A stretch of DNA of 64,000 nt from an uncultured Clostridium sp. (GTDB lineage Bacteria > Bacillota > Clostridia > Lachnospirales > Lachnospiraceae): NCBI RefSeq assembly GCF_900547735.1, contig NZ_URHZ01000004.1:1-64000 (forward strand), in the 5' to 3' direction. Shown here in pieces: positions 8,771 to 17,648 of this stretch. The translations under genes were made by a program, and so were the position numbers. Each line of letters opens with the position of its first letter. Position 1 is the first letter of the stretch. The notes beneath the pieces were generated by a model. The model did no database searches, was not told the DNA's origin, and saw only the letters and a program-made list of their open reading frames with translations.

Positions 8771-9253
8771 ATGAGAGAAAGAATTTTAGCGGTCATTGAA
8801 AAAAACAGCAAGATCAGTGTTAAAGAGCTGGCGGATTTATTAGGTGAGAATGAAGCCGCGGTCGCGGCCGAGATCGCTGAGATGGAGAGTGAGCATGTCA
8901 TCTGTGGTTACCATACCCTGATTAATTGGGATAATACAGATGAAGAGAAGGTGATTGCTCTCATCGAGGTGAAGGTTACGCCTCAGCGCGAGATGGGATT
9001 TGACAAGATCGCAGAGAGAATCTACCAGTACAGCGAAGTGAAATCTGTATATCTTATGTCCGGCGGTTATGATTTTACCGTGATGCTTGAGGCGAAGACC
9101 ATGAGGGCGGTAGCCCAGTTCGTAGCTGAAAAACTGTCTACAATAGACTCTGTGCTCAGCACGGCTACCCATTTTGTACTTAAAAAATATAAAGACCATG
9201 GCACCGTACTCTGCGACGGGCCCCAGGATGAAAGGATGATGATCGTACCGTGA
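8771..9253 (+). CDS. Lrp/AsnC family transcriptional regulator
   Basis: The N-terminal winged helix-turn-helix (residues 1-60, KISVKELADLLGENEAAVAAEIAEM) is followed by the ligand-binding RAM domain (about 70-145, YLMSGGYDFTVMLEAK). Such proteins form octamers and sense amino acids. The ATG follows CAGGAGGTAAACT. The stop codon overlaps the GTG start of the aminotransferase (GTGA at 9250-9253), so the two are translationally coupled; the likely job is sensing an amino acid related to that enzyme. The substrate is not readable from the sequence. Confidence 0.93.
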   Translation: MRERILAVIEKNSKISVKELADLLGENEAAVAAEIAEMESEHVICGYHTLINWDNTDEEKVIALIEVKVTPQREMGFDKIAERIYQYSEVKSVYLMSGGYDFTVMLEAKTMRAVAQFVAEKLSTIDSVLSTATHFVLKKYKDHGTVLCDGPQDERMMIVP

Positions 9254-10425
9254 GAAACCCCTTATCAGATACAATAGTGGATATTCCGCCTTCCGGGATC
9301 CGCAAATTTTTTGACGTAGTTAGTGAGATGAAGGGAGCAATCTCCCTTGGTGTGGGAGAGCCTGATTTTGACACTCCCTGGCACGTCCGCGAGGAGGGTA
9401 TTTATTCCCTTGAGAAAGGACGTACCTTCTATACCTCCAATGCGGGCCTTAAAGAGCTGAAGGTGGAGATCTGTAATTACCTGAAGCGCCGCATGCATGT
9501 GGAGTATGATTTTAATAAAGAGGTGCTTGTAACCGTGGGCGGCAGCGAGGCCATCGATATTGCCCTGCGCGCCATGTTAAATCCGGGGGAGGAAGTCCTG
9601 ATCCCCCAGCCCAGCTATGTTTCCTATGTACCCTGTGCCACGCTGGCCGGCGGCAAACCGGTTGTAATCGAACTGGAGGAAAAGGATCAGTTTAAGCTGA
9701 CCAAAGAAAAACTGCTGGAGAAGATTACACCGAAAACGAAGGTGCTGATCCTTCCGTTCCCGAACAACCCTACGGGCGCTATCATGGAGAGGGAAGAGCT
9801 GGAGGAGATTGCAAAGGTAATTGAGGAGAAGGACATTTTCGTCATCAGTGATGAGCTGTATGCCGAGCTGACCTATAAGGGAGAGCACGTATCCATCGCC
9901 GCAATCCCGGGAATGCGGGAGAGAACCGTTCTGATCAATGGTTTTTCCAAGGCTTATGCCATGACGGGATGGAGGATCGGTTATGCGGCTGCGCCGGAGA
10001 TAATTCTGACCCAGATGCTGAAAATTCATCAGTTTGCCATCATGTGCGCTCCGACTACCAGCCAGTATGCGGCGGTGGAGGCTCTGAAGAATGGCGATGA
10101 AGACATTGCCAGGATGAAGAAGGCCTATGACGAGAGAAGAAAATATCTGATGCGCGCCTTTAAGGACCTGGGCATGGACTGTTTCGAACCGTACGGCGCA
10201 TTCTATATATTCCCATGTATTAAGCGGTTTGGAATGACTTCCGACGAGTTTGCCAACAGGCTTCTGCAGGAGGAGAAGATCGCCATCGTTCCGGGAACCG
10301 CATTCGGTGACTGCGGCGAGGGATATCTGCGTGTATCCTATGCGTATTCCCTGGAAGACCTTCAGAAGGCGATTGCGCGTATCCGGCGCTTTGTAGACAG
10401 ACTGGACGGAAAGGCGGCGCAGTAA
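9250..10425 (+). CDS. class I/II aminotransferase
   Basis: PLP-dependent fold-type I aminotransferase of the aspartate/aromatic (MalY/PatA/AspC-like) group, 391 aa. Visible motifs are SLGVGEPDFDTP near the N-terminus, FPNNPTGA, the SDELYAELTY segment that holds the pyridine-binding Asp and Tyr, and SKAYAMTGWRIGY with the Schiff-base lysine. An arginine in YLRVSYA should bind the substrate carboxylate. The GTG start overlaps the Lrp regulator stop. Substrate is uncertain: aspartate, aromatic or branched-chain amino acids are all possible. Confidence 0.93.
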   Translation: MRNPLSDTIVDIPPSGIRKFFDVVSEMKGAISLGVGEPDFDTPWHVREEGIYSLEKGRTFYTSNAGLKELKVEICNYLKRRMHVEYDFNKEVLVTVGGSEAIDIALRAMLNPGEEVLIPQPSYVSYVPCATLAGGKPVVIELEEKDQFKLTKEKLLEKITPKTKVLILPFPNNPTGAIMEREELEEIAKVIEEKDIFVISDELYAELTYKGEHVSIAAIPGMRERTVLINGFSKAYAMTGWRIGYAAAPEIILTQMLKIHQFAIMCAPTTSQYAAVEALKNGDEDIARMKKAYDERRKYLMRAFKDLGMDCFEPYGAFYIFPCIKRFGMTSDEFANRLLQEEKIAIVPGTAFGDCGEGYLRVSYAYSLEDLQKAIARIRRFVDRLDGKAAQ

Positions 10426-10427
10426 CA

Positions 10428-10919
10428 GTGAACATTGTTTTATATGAACCTGAGATGCCGATGAATACGGGCAATATCGGGAGGAGCTGCGTAGCGACCA
10501 ACACGCGGCTCCACCTGATTGAGCCGCTTGGATTCCGTCTCAGTGATAAAGAGATTAAGAGGGCGGGGCTGGATTACTGGCCCCATCTTGATGTGACGGT
10601 TTACAGTGATTATAAGGATTTCCTGGACCGCAATCCGGGAGCAAAGATTTATATGGCTACGACGAAAGCGCCGAATGTGTATTCCGATGTGAAATATGAA
10701 CCGGACTGCTATATCATGTTTGGACCGGAGAGCAGGGGAATCCCGGAGGACATTCTGGTGGAGAACCAGAAGACCTGTGTCCGGATTCCGATGTGGGGAG
10801 AAACACGTTCCCTGAACCTGTCCAATTCTGTGGCGATAATCCTTTACGAGGCGCTGAGACAGAATGGATTTGAGCAGATGACCATGGAAGGCCATCTGAG
10901 GAATTTTGACTGGAAATAA
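10428..10919 (+). CDS. trmL: tRNA (cytidine/uridine-34 2'-O)-methyltransferase TrmL
   Basis: SPOUT-family enzyme that 2'-O-methylates the wobble base of leucine tRNAs. The three SPOUT blocks are clear: MPMNTGNIGRSC near the start, FGPESRGIP, and IPMWGETRSLNLSNSVAIILYEALRQ, which forms the SAM-binding knot. At 163 aa it is the minimal TrmL length. The start is GTG two bases after the aminotransferase stop; the ribosome site is weak, so translation is probably coupled. Confidence 0.95.
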   Translation: MNIVLYEPEMPMNTGNIGRSCVATNTRLHLIEPLGFRLSDKEIKRAGLDYWPHLDVTVYSDYKDFLDRNPGAKIYMATTKAPNVYSDVKYEPDCYIMFGPESRGIPEDILVENQKTCVRIPMWGETRSLNLSNSVAIILYEALRQNGFEQMTMEGHLRNFDWK

Positions 10920-10993
10920 AGAACATTCCCACCGGATACCGGCGGGAAAATAAAACTATCGTTTTACCATAGTAGAACACAGGAGGCAAGGAT

Positions 10994-12139
10994 ATGATTA
11001 TACAGAGTGAAAGAGTCTGGGTGGCGGGGCAGTTTGCGCCGCTGCAGCTGGAAGTTCAGTCGGGTGTGATTCAGGGGATCCTGCCATATGGGACTCAGGA
11101 AGCGGATGAGGATTACGGCACAGACCGTATCGTCCCCGGCTTCATTGACGTACACACACACGGAGCCTACGGTTTTGACACAAATGACGCCGAACCGGCA
11201 GGTCTCAGGGACTGGGTCAGGAGAGTGCCGGAGGAGGGCGTGACGGCAATTCTGCCCACCACCGTTACCCAGATGCCGGAAATTCTTACGGCTGCCTTAA
11301 AGAATGTGGCCGAGGTGATGGAAGAAGGCTATGAGGGCGCCGAAATTCTGGGAATTCACTTTGAAGGGCCTTACCTGGATATGGAATATAAAGGAGCGCA
11401 GCCTCCGGAGGCGATTGCAGTTCCCTCCGCCGAGCAGTTCCGCGAATACCAGAAGGCGGCAAAGGGGATGATACGCTATATCACCCTGGCGCCGGAACAT
11501 GACGAAGGACTGTCGCTGACCAAATACTGTGCCAAGACAGGGGTGGTTGTCAGCATCGGCCATTCCGCGGCAACGTATGAGGAGGCCGTACTGGCCATTG
11601 CAAACGGAGCCACATCCATGACCCATGTTTATAACGGAATGACGCCGTTTAACCACAGGGCACCGGGACTCGCAGGCGCGGCCCTGCGTATCCGGGATAT
11701 CTACGGTGAAATTATCTGTGACGGCTGTCACTCCCATCTGGCTGCGCTGAATAATTACTTTACGGCCAAGGGAAGGGATTTTGCCATCATGATCACGGAT
11801 TCCCTCCGTGTAAAATCATGTGAGCCGGGAGGACGCTACGACCTGGGCGGCCATGCGATTGAAGTGGGGAAAGACGGCCTGGCAAGGCTGAAAGAATCCG
11901 GAACAATCGCCGGAAGCACCCTGAAGATGAACCGGGGGCTGAAACTCCTTGTGGAAGAAGCCATGGTGCCGTTTGACGCCGCGCTCAACTCCTGCACGGT
12001 CAATCCGGCCAGATGCCTGCGGGTGGACGACAGAAAGGGCAGACTGGCAACAGGGTATGATGCGGATCTGGTGGTTCTGGGCGACGGTTATGAGGTGGTC
12101 CAGACGTACTGCAGAGGTGAAAAGCAGTTGTTGGGCTGA
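10994..12139 (+). CDS. nagA: N-acetylglucosamine-6-phosphate deacetylase
   Basis: Amidohydrolase-superfamily enzyme that turns GlcNAc-6-P into glucosamine-6-P and acetate, in recycling of wall amino sugars. Visible are DVHTHGAYG, the GIHFEGPYLD segment with the metal-binding glutamate, GHSAATYEEA, MTHVYNGMTPFNHR and the ITDSLR catalytic aspartate. At 381 aa it is the normal length. A strong ribosome site (CAGGAGGCAAGGAT) fixes the ATG at 10994. No nagB lies next to it. A 14-bp minisatellite starts 20 bases after the stop. Confidence 0.94.
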   Translation: MIIQSERVWVAGQFAPLQLEVQSGVIQGILPYGTQEADEDYGTDRIVPGFIDVHTHGAYGFDTNDAEPAGLRDWVRRVPEEGVTAILPTTVTQMPEILTAALKNVAEVMEEGYEGAEILGIHFEGPYLDMEYKGAQPPEAIAVPSAEQFREYQKAAKGMIRYITLAPEHDEGLSLTKYCAKTGVVVSIGHSAATYEEAVLAIANGATSMTHVYNGMTPFNHRAPGLAGAALRIRDIYGEIICDGCHSHLAALNNYFTAKGRDFAIMITDSLRVKSCEPGGRYDLGGHAIEVGKDGLARLKESGTIAGSTLKMNRGLKLLVEEAMVPFDAALNSCTVNPARCLRVDDRKGRLATGYDADLVVLGDGYEVVQTYCRGEKQLLG

Positions 12140-12158
12140 CGCGGTGTGTAAGCGGGCG

Positions 12159-12227
12159 GCAGAGACAAGTGTGCAGGGACAAGTAAGCAGAGACATGCAG
12201 GCAGAGACAGACAGCAGAAACAAGTAG
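12159..12227 (+). repeat. 14-bp minisatellite, five units
   Basis: Five head-to-tail units of the form GCAGAGACAAGTGT (12159, 12173, 12187, 12201 and 12214; one unit is 13 bp) lie just behind the nagA stop codon. They do not extend any convincing reading frame. Confidence 0.75.
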
Positions 12228-12281
12228 TCGAAGCAGGCAGCGGTAACAGTAAAAGTCAGATTACAAGTAGATAGATTACAA

Positions 12282-12324
12282 CAACGAAAAGCACGCTTCG
12301 CGAACTTTTCATTGCCACTCAACG
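12282..12324 (+). repeat. fragment of interspersed repeat family 1
   Basis: CAACGAAAAG, a short variable stretch, then ACTTTTCATT and TCAACG in the same order and spacing as the middle of the full copy (about 2297-2332). No terminal inverted repeats remain. The rest of the 12140-12598 gap holds a minisatellite and a terminator. Confidence 0.6.
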
Positions 12325-12329
12325 ATAGA

Positions 12330-12379
12330 GCATGCGGTTAAATTCAGGATTCATAACGTGAATTTAGCCGCATGCTTTT
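12330..12379 (+). terminator. intrinsic terminator downstream of nagA
   Basis: A 17-bp stem with one wobble pair, GCATGCGGTTAAATTCA (12330-12346) with TGAATTTAGCCGCATGC (12359-12375), followed by TTTT. Confidence 0.8.
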
Positions 12380-12598
12380 ACCATTCGCAGGAAGGTCCGG
12401 TTTAGTGGAAAGAGTAACAGAATTGTCGCTTAACTTTGCGTTTCATCTGAAAATGCATTGAGAACAAGGCGGAAACATGGTAAAATATATGCGCAACTAA
12501 CGGAAAAAAGTGTATTTTGATGGAAGTCAGACGAAGGAACTTGTGAGACATATTATGATTCAATGATTGTTTATTTAGAGGAGACAGGAGGAAAGCGG

Positions 12599-13057
12599 AT
12601 GGAAATAACCGGACTTCAGATCGTATTCATACTCAGTGCATTGGCGGAATGGATTTTCACGGAATCGACGAAGATTATGCGTGGATATTTGGCTGAGGGA
12701 TGGGAAATGCCGGCAGGGCTGGCGGGTGTAAGATTTGTGGCTGTGTTTGGCATCCTGTTTGCTTATTACATCGGCGGACGCCTGATTTACCGAAAAAAGT
12801 CTGATGGCTCCCGGCCGATTGTACTGCGCAGAAGAGGAGTCCTGTGGGTTTTTCTTTTCTATGTCCCATATCTGGTCTATAGCTTTGCGGGAAATTTGAT
12901 CTTTCTGTTCAGGGAGAAGGGGAGAGCAGAGGGAGTGGTGTTTTTTCTCGTAAATCTGCTGGCGTTTATCTGGCTGGGCGTGAAGCTTTATAAAATGCCA
13001 AAGGAGCGGACGGAATCAAAAGAAGAAACGGAGACGGAAGCGGATGAGACTTACTGA
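12599..13057 (+). CDS. small integral membrane protein, unknown function
   Basis: A 152-aa protein with about four hydrophobic segments (near residues 5-20, 38-55, 79-101 and 110-127) and an acidic, Glu-rich C-terminal tail. I do not recognise a family. The ATG at 12599 is preferred over an in-frame ATG at 12563 because AGGAGG lies seven bases upstream. It ends 14 bases inside the sigma-54 activator gene, so the two are co-transcribed and perhaps coupled. It could be a membrane sensor or partner for that activator; this is only context. Confidence 0.65.
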   Translation: MEITGLQIVFILSALAEWIFTESTKIMRGYLAEGWEMPAGLAGVRFVAVFGILFAYYIGGRLIYRKKSDGSRPIVLRRRGVLWVFLFYVPYLVYSFAGNLIFLFREKGRAEGVVFFLVNLLAFIWLGVKLYKMPKERTESKEETETEADETY

Positions 13058-14906
13058 TATCAAGGACTATTTGAATACACTGTTGGCGTCATTTTCTGCA
13101 GTTTTGGATTTGGAACTTACGATTTTGAGTTCAAATCCCCTGGAACGTGTTGCGGCTACGGGGGTCTGGTACCAATCGGATCTTGTCTGCTATGAGAATA
13201 ACCGCCTCATTCCCCAGTGGCAGAACAGTTACACAATGAAGGTGATTGAGACGGGGATGCCGATTGTCGCGATTGATACAAAAGAGTTTGTGTTTGCGTT
13301 TCCCAATATGAGGAAAAATGTGGACAGCCGTTTTTATTCTGTTCTGGCCTACCCCATCAATACGAGGGAAAAACTGGAGGGCGTGATTGTCATTGCTTCT
13401 TTCGATGAAGAGCAGCACCGGATTGTCGTGGAAAAAGAACAGCAGCTCATGGCTTATCTTGAGAAAATATCGGATCTGATATCCAGCAAGCTGGAACAGG
13501 AGATGCTGATGGAGCAGATGCAGATCATGAACAATCAGTTGACCTCCGTCGTCGAAGCGATGGAGGATGGGATACTTTTATACTCGCCGACGGCGGGTAT
13601 TTCCCAAAGTAATATGTATGTGCAGAAATATCTCCATTTCAACGATCCCGAACTGAAGGACGCACTGCTGTCGGAGGTGATATCGGTGGCGGCCCGGACG
13701 ACCGAGGAGCGGCCGAATCTGGTTCAGGAAATACATAAAAACATAGATGGTTTCCAGTATCTGCTCCAGGTAAAAACGAAATTTATCCGGGACAGCGAGG
13801 GCAGCGTCCTCTGCATTATTAACCCATTCTCTCAGATCCAGAACAGCATTACGCAGAATGAGAGGGAGGGACTGGGAGTAGCGGAGAAACTCATTTTTTC
13901 CGGAAAGAAGATGCGGACTCTGGTCAACCAGGCCAAGATTGCGGCGCAGCATGCGTCTAATGTACTGATCACAGGAGAAAGCGGAACCGGAAAGGAAATG
14001 TTCGCCCGTCTGATCCATTCGGAGAGCCCCAGAAAGGCCCACCCGTTTGTGGCGATGAACTGTGCGGCGATTCCGGAATCCTTAATGGAAAGTGAGCTGT
14101 TCGGATACGAGGAGGGGGCCTTTACCGGGGCGAGGAAGGGCGGAAAGATTGGTAAAATCCAGCTCGCAAATCACGGCACTTTTTTCCTGGATGAGATTGG
14201 AGACATGCCTCTGTATCTCCAGGCAAAGCTGCTCCGTGTCCTCAGTGAGAGAAAGGTGGACCGCATCGGAAGCAGTTCCAGTTCTCTGATCAATGTGGAT
14301 GTGAGAATTATTGCCGCGACAAACCGGAATCTGGAAGAGATGATTGAGAGAAAGGAATTCAGGGAGGATTTATATTACCGCCTGAATGTTGTGCCGCTCC
14401 ACCTTCCGCCGCTGCGGGAACGCCCGGATGACATCCCGTTTTTGATTCGGCATTTTATCGTAAAATATAACAAAATCCTTGAAAAGGAGATACGGGCGGC
14501 CTCGGCTTCGGTCATGGAGAAGATGGTAAATTACCAATGGCCCGGTAACGTCAGGGAACTGGAAAACAGCATAGAATATATGATGACGTTTGAAAAAAGC
14601 CCGGTGCTGTCCCTGGAAGTGCTCCCCCAGAAAATCAGTGGTCTCAATAATGAGACTTCACAGAATTCTGAGCATCCCGGGGAAAATATGGCCTGCCTGC
14701 CGTTGAAATCGAGTATCCGTATCAGGGAACAGGAAATACTGAAAAATTATGCGGCCCGCTATGGGGGACATCCCACCAAGGAACAGGTGCGGGAGATTTG
14801 CAGATGCCTGGAAATCAGTGTGGCGTCGTATTATCGGAAAATTGGAGGCGGGAGTGAAGGTGAAACGGTGACCGGGACGGGAACCGGGATTGAGAACCGG
14901 GATTGA
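13044..14906 (+). CDS. sigma-54-dependent transcriptional activator
   Basis: Enhancer-binding protein of 620 aa. Residues ~1-150 look like a GAF-type sensor and ~165-260 like a PAS-type segment, joined by a helical linker. The AAA+ domain (about 285-520) has Walker A GESGTGKE, the sigma-54 contact loop GAFTGA and Walker B FFLDEIG, so it should be competent to open sigma-54 promoters. The C-terminal helix-turn-helix (PTKEQVREICRCLEISVASYYRKI) binds DNA. It has no phosphoreceiver domain, so it probably senses a small molecule. It lies directly upstream of a -24/-12 promoter (15185-15200) with an inverted repeat at 15015-15067; the creatininase-TRAP operon is the obvious target. Confidence 0.93.
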   Translation: MRLTDIKDYLNTLLASFSAVLDLELTILSSNPLERVAATGVWYQSDLVCYENNRLIPQWQNSYTMKVIETGMPIVAIDTKEFVFAFPNMRKNVDSRFYSVLAYPINTREKLEGVIVIASFDEEQHRIVVEKEQQLMAYLEKISDLISSKLEQEMLMEQMQIMNNQLTSVVEAMEDGILLYSPTAGISQSNMYVQKYLHFNDPELKDALLSEVISVAARTTEERPNLVQEIHKNIDGFQYLLQVKTKFIRDSEGSVLCIINPFSQIQNSITQNEREGLGVAEKLIFSGKKMRTLVNQAKIAAQHASNVLITGESGTGKEMFARLIHSESPRKAHPFVAMNCAAIPESLMESELFGYEEGAFTGARKGGKIGKIQLANHGTFFLDEIGDMPLYLQAKLLRVLSERKVDRIGSSSSSLINVDVRIIAATNRNLEEMIERKEFREDLYYRLNVVPLHLPPLRERPDDIPFLIRHFIVKYNKILEKEIRAASASVMEKMVNYQWPGNVRELENSIEYMMTFEKSPVLSLEVLPQKISGLNNETSQNSEHPGENMACLPLKSSIRIREQEILKNYAARYGGHPTKEQVREICRCLEISVASYYRKIGGGSEGETVTGTGTGIENRD

Positions 14907-14930
14907 GAACTCAATTGTAACTGCGCAATA

Positions 14931-14975
14931 AAGAAGGCCGGAACATCTGACAGACGGATGTTCCGGCCTTCTTTT
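14931..14975 (+). terminator. intrinsic terminator after the sigma-54 activator
   Basis: A perfect 17-bp stem, AAGAAGGCCGGAACATC (14931-14947) with GATGTTCCGGCCTTCTT (14957-14973), followed by TT. It isolates the activator gene from the operon it probably controls. Confidence 0.9.
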
Positions 14976-15014
14976 GCTGAAGACAGAGAAAGAGACTTGA
15001 TATTATTAGTTAAA

Positions 15015-15067
15015 ATAGTCTCAAATATAAGAATCTATGCATGTAGTGGTCTTAAAATTGAGACTAT
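15015..15067 (+). promoter_or_regulatory. candidate enhancer (upstream activator sequence)
   Basis: A perfect 10-bp inverted repeat, ATAGTCTCAA (15015-15024) and TTGAGACTAT (15058-15067). Centres are 43 bp apart, about four helical turns, and lie 120-180 bp before the -24/-12 promoter. This is the classical position of a sigma-54 activator site. Each arm could also be one half-site. Confidence 0.55.
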
Positions 15068-15184
15068 CTTTGCCGGCCAATCAGGAAGATAATGAGGCGA
15101 TTTGAACTAATTGCATAATAATAGTGGATGTGATTTTTGATTCTATAGTGCATATCTTACAATAATATTCTCCGCCGACAGAGT

Positions 15185-15200
15185 TGGCATGTGAATTGCT
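15185..15200 (+). promoter_or_regulatory. sigma-54 (-24/-12) promoter
   Basis: TGGCATGTGAATTGCT matches the consensus TGGCACGNNNNTTGCW at every fixed base but one. The GG and GC pairs have the required 10-base gap. It lies 48 bp before the creatininase-family gene and behind a terminator. Confidence 0.85.
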
Positions 15201-15247
15201 TTATTAAGGGTAGTAACTAAATAAGTTATATTCTGAAAGGAGAAAGT

Positions 15248-15985
15248 ATGATGCAGTACAAATTAAGAGACATGTCATGGAGTGATTTTGCAGAGAGAAG
15301 CAAAACGGCAAAAACAATTATTCTTCCGTCGGGAGCCTGTGAGGTTTATGGCCCGCATAACCCGCTGGGGGCAGACATATTGGTTGCAAAGAAGATGTCG
15401 GAAATGCTGGCGGAGCGTATAAACGGAATTGTCGGTCCCTGCCTGGAGGTAGGACAGTCCAAGAGCCTCACTTCTTTTCCGGGAACAATTGCAATCTCAG
15501 CGGAGACTCTGAAGGCCGTATACAGCGAGATGGTGGCAGAGTTTGTGCGCCTCGGTTTTAAGAGCTTTTTCATTGTGAACAATCACCTTCACAACACCCA
15601 GCCGTTAAATGAGGTTTTGGAAGACGCCAGAATTAAATATGGCATCAAATATGCACAGGTGGGAGTATGGCAGTACCTTCCGGCCGTGTCCGATAAGACA
15701 GGAATGTGGGATACACCGGCTCCTCATGCACATGCAAGCGAGGCGCAGACCTCCGTCCTGATGTACTTATACCCGGAACTGGTGGACATGTCCAAGGCTC
15801 CGAATACTCCAATGATGTTTGATGATAAATGGCCGGCGATTATGAAAAGTGTTCCGTACTGCAGTATGACCGATACGGGAACACTCGGCAACGCGCAGGT
15901 TGCCACTGCCGAAAAGGGCAGGGAGGCCGTGGAACTGATGCTGAACGAGATGGAAGACTGTGTAAGAAATTATCTTGAAAAATAA
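15248..15985 (+). CDS. creatininase-family amidohydrolase, first copy
   Basis: Member of the creatinine amidohydrolase fold, 245 aa: LPSGACEVYGPHNPLGAD near the N-terminus, VNNHLHN in the middle and HASEAQTS. In Pseudomonas creatininase the metals are held by Glu34, His36, Asp45, His120 and Glu122. Here Glu32 and Asp43 are kept, but the His36 position is Tyr34 (EVYG instead of E-x-HG). The second copy (43137-43889) shares the change, so this is a divergent subgroup and creatinine itself may not be the substrate. It is the first gene of the sigma-54 operon; ATGATG at 15248 follows AAAGGAG. Confidence 0.82.
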   Translation: MMQYKLRDMSWSDFAERSKTAKTIILPSGACEVYGPHNPLGADILVAKKMSEMLAERINGIVGPCLEVGQSKSLTSFPGTIAISAETLKAVYSEMVAEFVRLGFKSFFIVNNHLHNTQPLNEVLEDARIKYGIKYAQVGVWQYLPAVSDKTGMWDTPAPHAHASEAQTSVLMYLYPELVDMSKAPNTPMMFDDKWPAIMKSVPYCSMTDTGTLGNAQVATAEKGREAVELMLNEMEDCVRNYLEK

Positions 15986-16076
15986 ATAATGTGGGTATGT
16001 CCCTGAATCGGGACTCAAAGTTTGGTCAGTTAAAATACGGTTTGGGGATTTTCCCTGAAAAAAAGGAGAAATTGAT

Positions 16077-17150
16077 ATGAAAAAAATACTTTCTATCGCA
16101 TTAATGGCAGCATGTGCAGTAAATCTCTGTGCATGCGGAAGCAGCAGCGCCCCTGCTCAGACAACCCAGGCGGCGGCAGCTCCACAGGCGGAAAAATCCG
16201 GTGAAAGCGCGGCCGCCGATGGAAAAAGCTATGATAAAGTTTCTTTAAAACTCAGTTATGCAACGGGTGATACGGGAATGGACGGTCTTACCGCAATCGA
16301 GTTTGAGCGTCTGGTTGAGGAGAAAAGCGGCGGACAGGTACAGATTGACCGTTTTCCCAACTGTCAGTTAAGCGGCGGCGATATGGTCCGCCATGTAGAA
16401 ATGATGATATCAGGCGGAGCATTCGAACTTGCCATCATCAGTGAGAATTCTTTCTCCGATGTGGATCAGACGTTCCAGGTAACTTCAATACCGTTTACCT
16501 TCGCAAATTACGATCAGGCATGGGAAAAGGCCGATTCCACCGGCGGCGAATTCAGTAAAAACCTGTTTTCCAAATACGGCGTTGTATATTTAAGCACGTT
16601 CCCCAACGGTATCATGCAGTTTGCAAATAATAAGCGCGAGCTTCATACACCGGCCGATATGGTGAATTTAAAAATGCGTACCTACGGTGACCTTCAGATG
16701 TCCCTGATGCGTTCCCTCGGCGCAGATCCGACGCAGTTAAGCTGGTCCGAACTTTACTCCGCGTTACAGACCGGCGCGGTAGACGGAAACATGAATGGTT
16801 ATCAGACATTGTACTCCGGTTCCATGCACGAGGTACAGCCTTACATAACCGAGGTCAATGCAACGCTTGGACTTTATGATTTCCTTGCGAACCAGGCCGC
16901 ATGGGAGAAACTGAGCCCGGATACACAGGCTCTCCTTCAGGAATGCGCAACCGAAGCGGCAAAGTGGGGACGCGATTATATGAGCAAGACGGAGGCTGAG
17001 GTCAAACAGGCCATGATTGACTATGGCGTAAACATTTACGTTCCGACCGCAGAAGAGTTAGAGGCATTTAAAGGAGGCGCCGCTCCGACCATCGAAGAGT
17101 ACAAAAAGATTGTTGGACCGGAAGCCTGCACGGCCTGGGGAGTTGAATAA
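16077..17150 (+). CDS. dctP: TRAP transporter substrate-binding lipoprotein (DctP)
   Basis: Extracytoplasmic solute receptor of a TRAP carrier. MKKILSIALMAACAVNLCAC is a lipoprotein signal with the acylated Cys in LCAC, followed by an Ala/Gln-rich linker. The mature domain is DctP-like, with the conserved LKMRTYGDLQMSLMRSLGA stretch that carries the substrate-pairing arginine. The ligand is unknown; most DctP proteins bind small carboxylates. The two permease genes follow directly, and an amidase-like enzyme lies on each side, so an amide or cyclic amide carrying a carboxylate is a reasonable guess. Confidence 0.93.
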   Translation: MKKILSIALMAACAVNLCACGSSSAPAQTTQAAAAPQAEKSGESAAADGKSYDKVSLKLSYATGDTGMDGLTAIEFERLVEEKSGGQVQIDRFPNCQLSGGDMVRHVEMMISGGAFELAIISENSFSDVDQTFQVTSIPFTFANYDQAWEKADSTGGEFSKNLFSKYGVVYLSTFPNGIMQFANNKRELHTPADMVNLKMRTYGDLQMSLMRSLGADPTQLSWSELYSALQTGAVDGNMNGYQTLYSGSMHEVQPYITEVNATLGLYDFLANQAAWEKLSPDTQALLQECATEAAKWGRDYMSKTEAEVKQAMIDYGVNIYVPTAEELEAFKGGAAPTIEEYKKIVGPEACTAWGVE

Positions 17151-17171
17151 AATATAGACGAAGGGGACTCT

Positions 17172-17648
17172 ATGAAAAAAAATTCAATTAATTTTGAATC
17201 GGTTATTGTTACGATTGTAATGCTGACCATGCTTACACTGGTTTTCCTGGGCGTTATTTCCAGATATGTGCTCCACTTCTCTTTCTCCTTTACAGAAGAA
17301 CTCGTCTGCGCGATGTTTGTTCTGCTCTCCACGATGGGAGGCGCGCTGGCGAGTAAAGAGAACAGCCACTATACGCTGGATCTGATTACCGGGATGATGA
17401 AGCCGGGGATGAAAAAAGTATTTTTAATCATTGATACGGGGCTTACCTGTGCGGCCGCTTCCGTATTACTGTATACGGGAATTACCATGGTACGGAGCCA
17501 GATGAAGATCGGCAGCCTGTCGATCGCCCTGAAAATTCCGAACTGGGTATATGGTTCATTCGTACCGTTCGGTCTGGCTTTTATTCTGTTCCGCAGCATT
17601 CAGTTTATGGTCAGGGTATATAAAAATACAGAGGAGGAAGAGAAATGA
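17172..17648 (+). CDS. dctQ: TRAP transporter small permease (DctQ)
   Basis: 158 aa with four predicted membrane helices, the DctQ pattern. The SRYVLHFSFSFTEELV segment is the family signature at the end of helix one. It pairs with the large permease to form the membrane part of the Na+-coupled carrier. The last four bases overlap the DctM start (ATGA). Confidence 0.9.
   Translation: MKKNSINFESVIVTIVMLTMLTLVFLGVISRYVLHFSFSFTEELVCAMFVLLSTMGGALASKENSHYTLDLITGMMKPGMKKVFLIIDTGLTCAAASVLLYTGITMVRSQMKIGSLSIALKIPNWVYGSFVPFGLAFILFRSIQFMVRVYKNTEEEEK

Noticed and set aside
10920..10953. Terminator after trmL
   Set aside because: CCCACCGG and CCGGCGGG can pair, but there is a mismatch and the following bases are A-rich, with no T-run on either strand.
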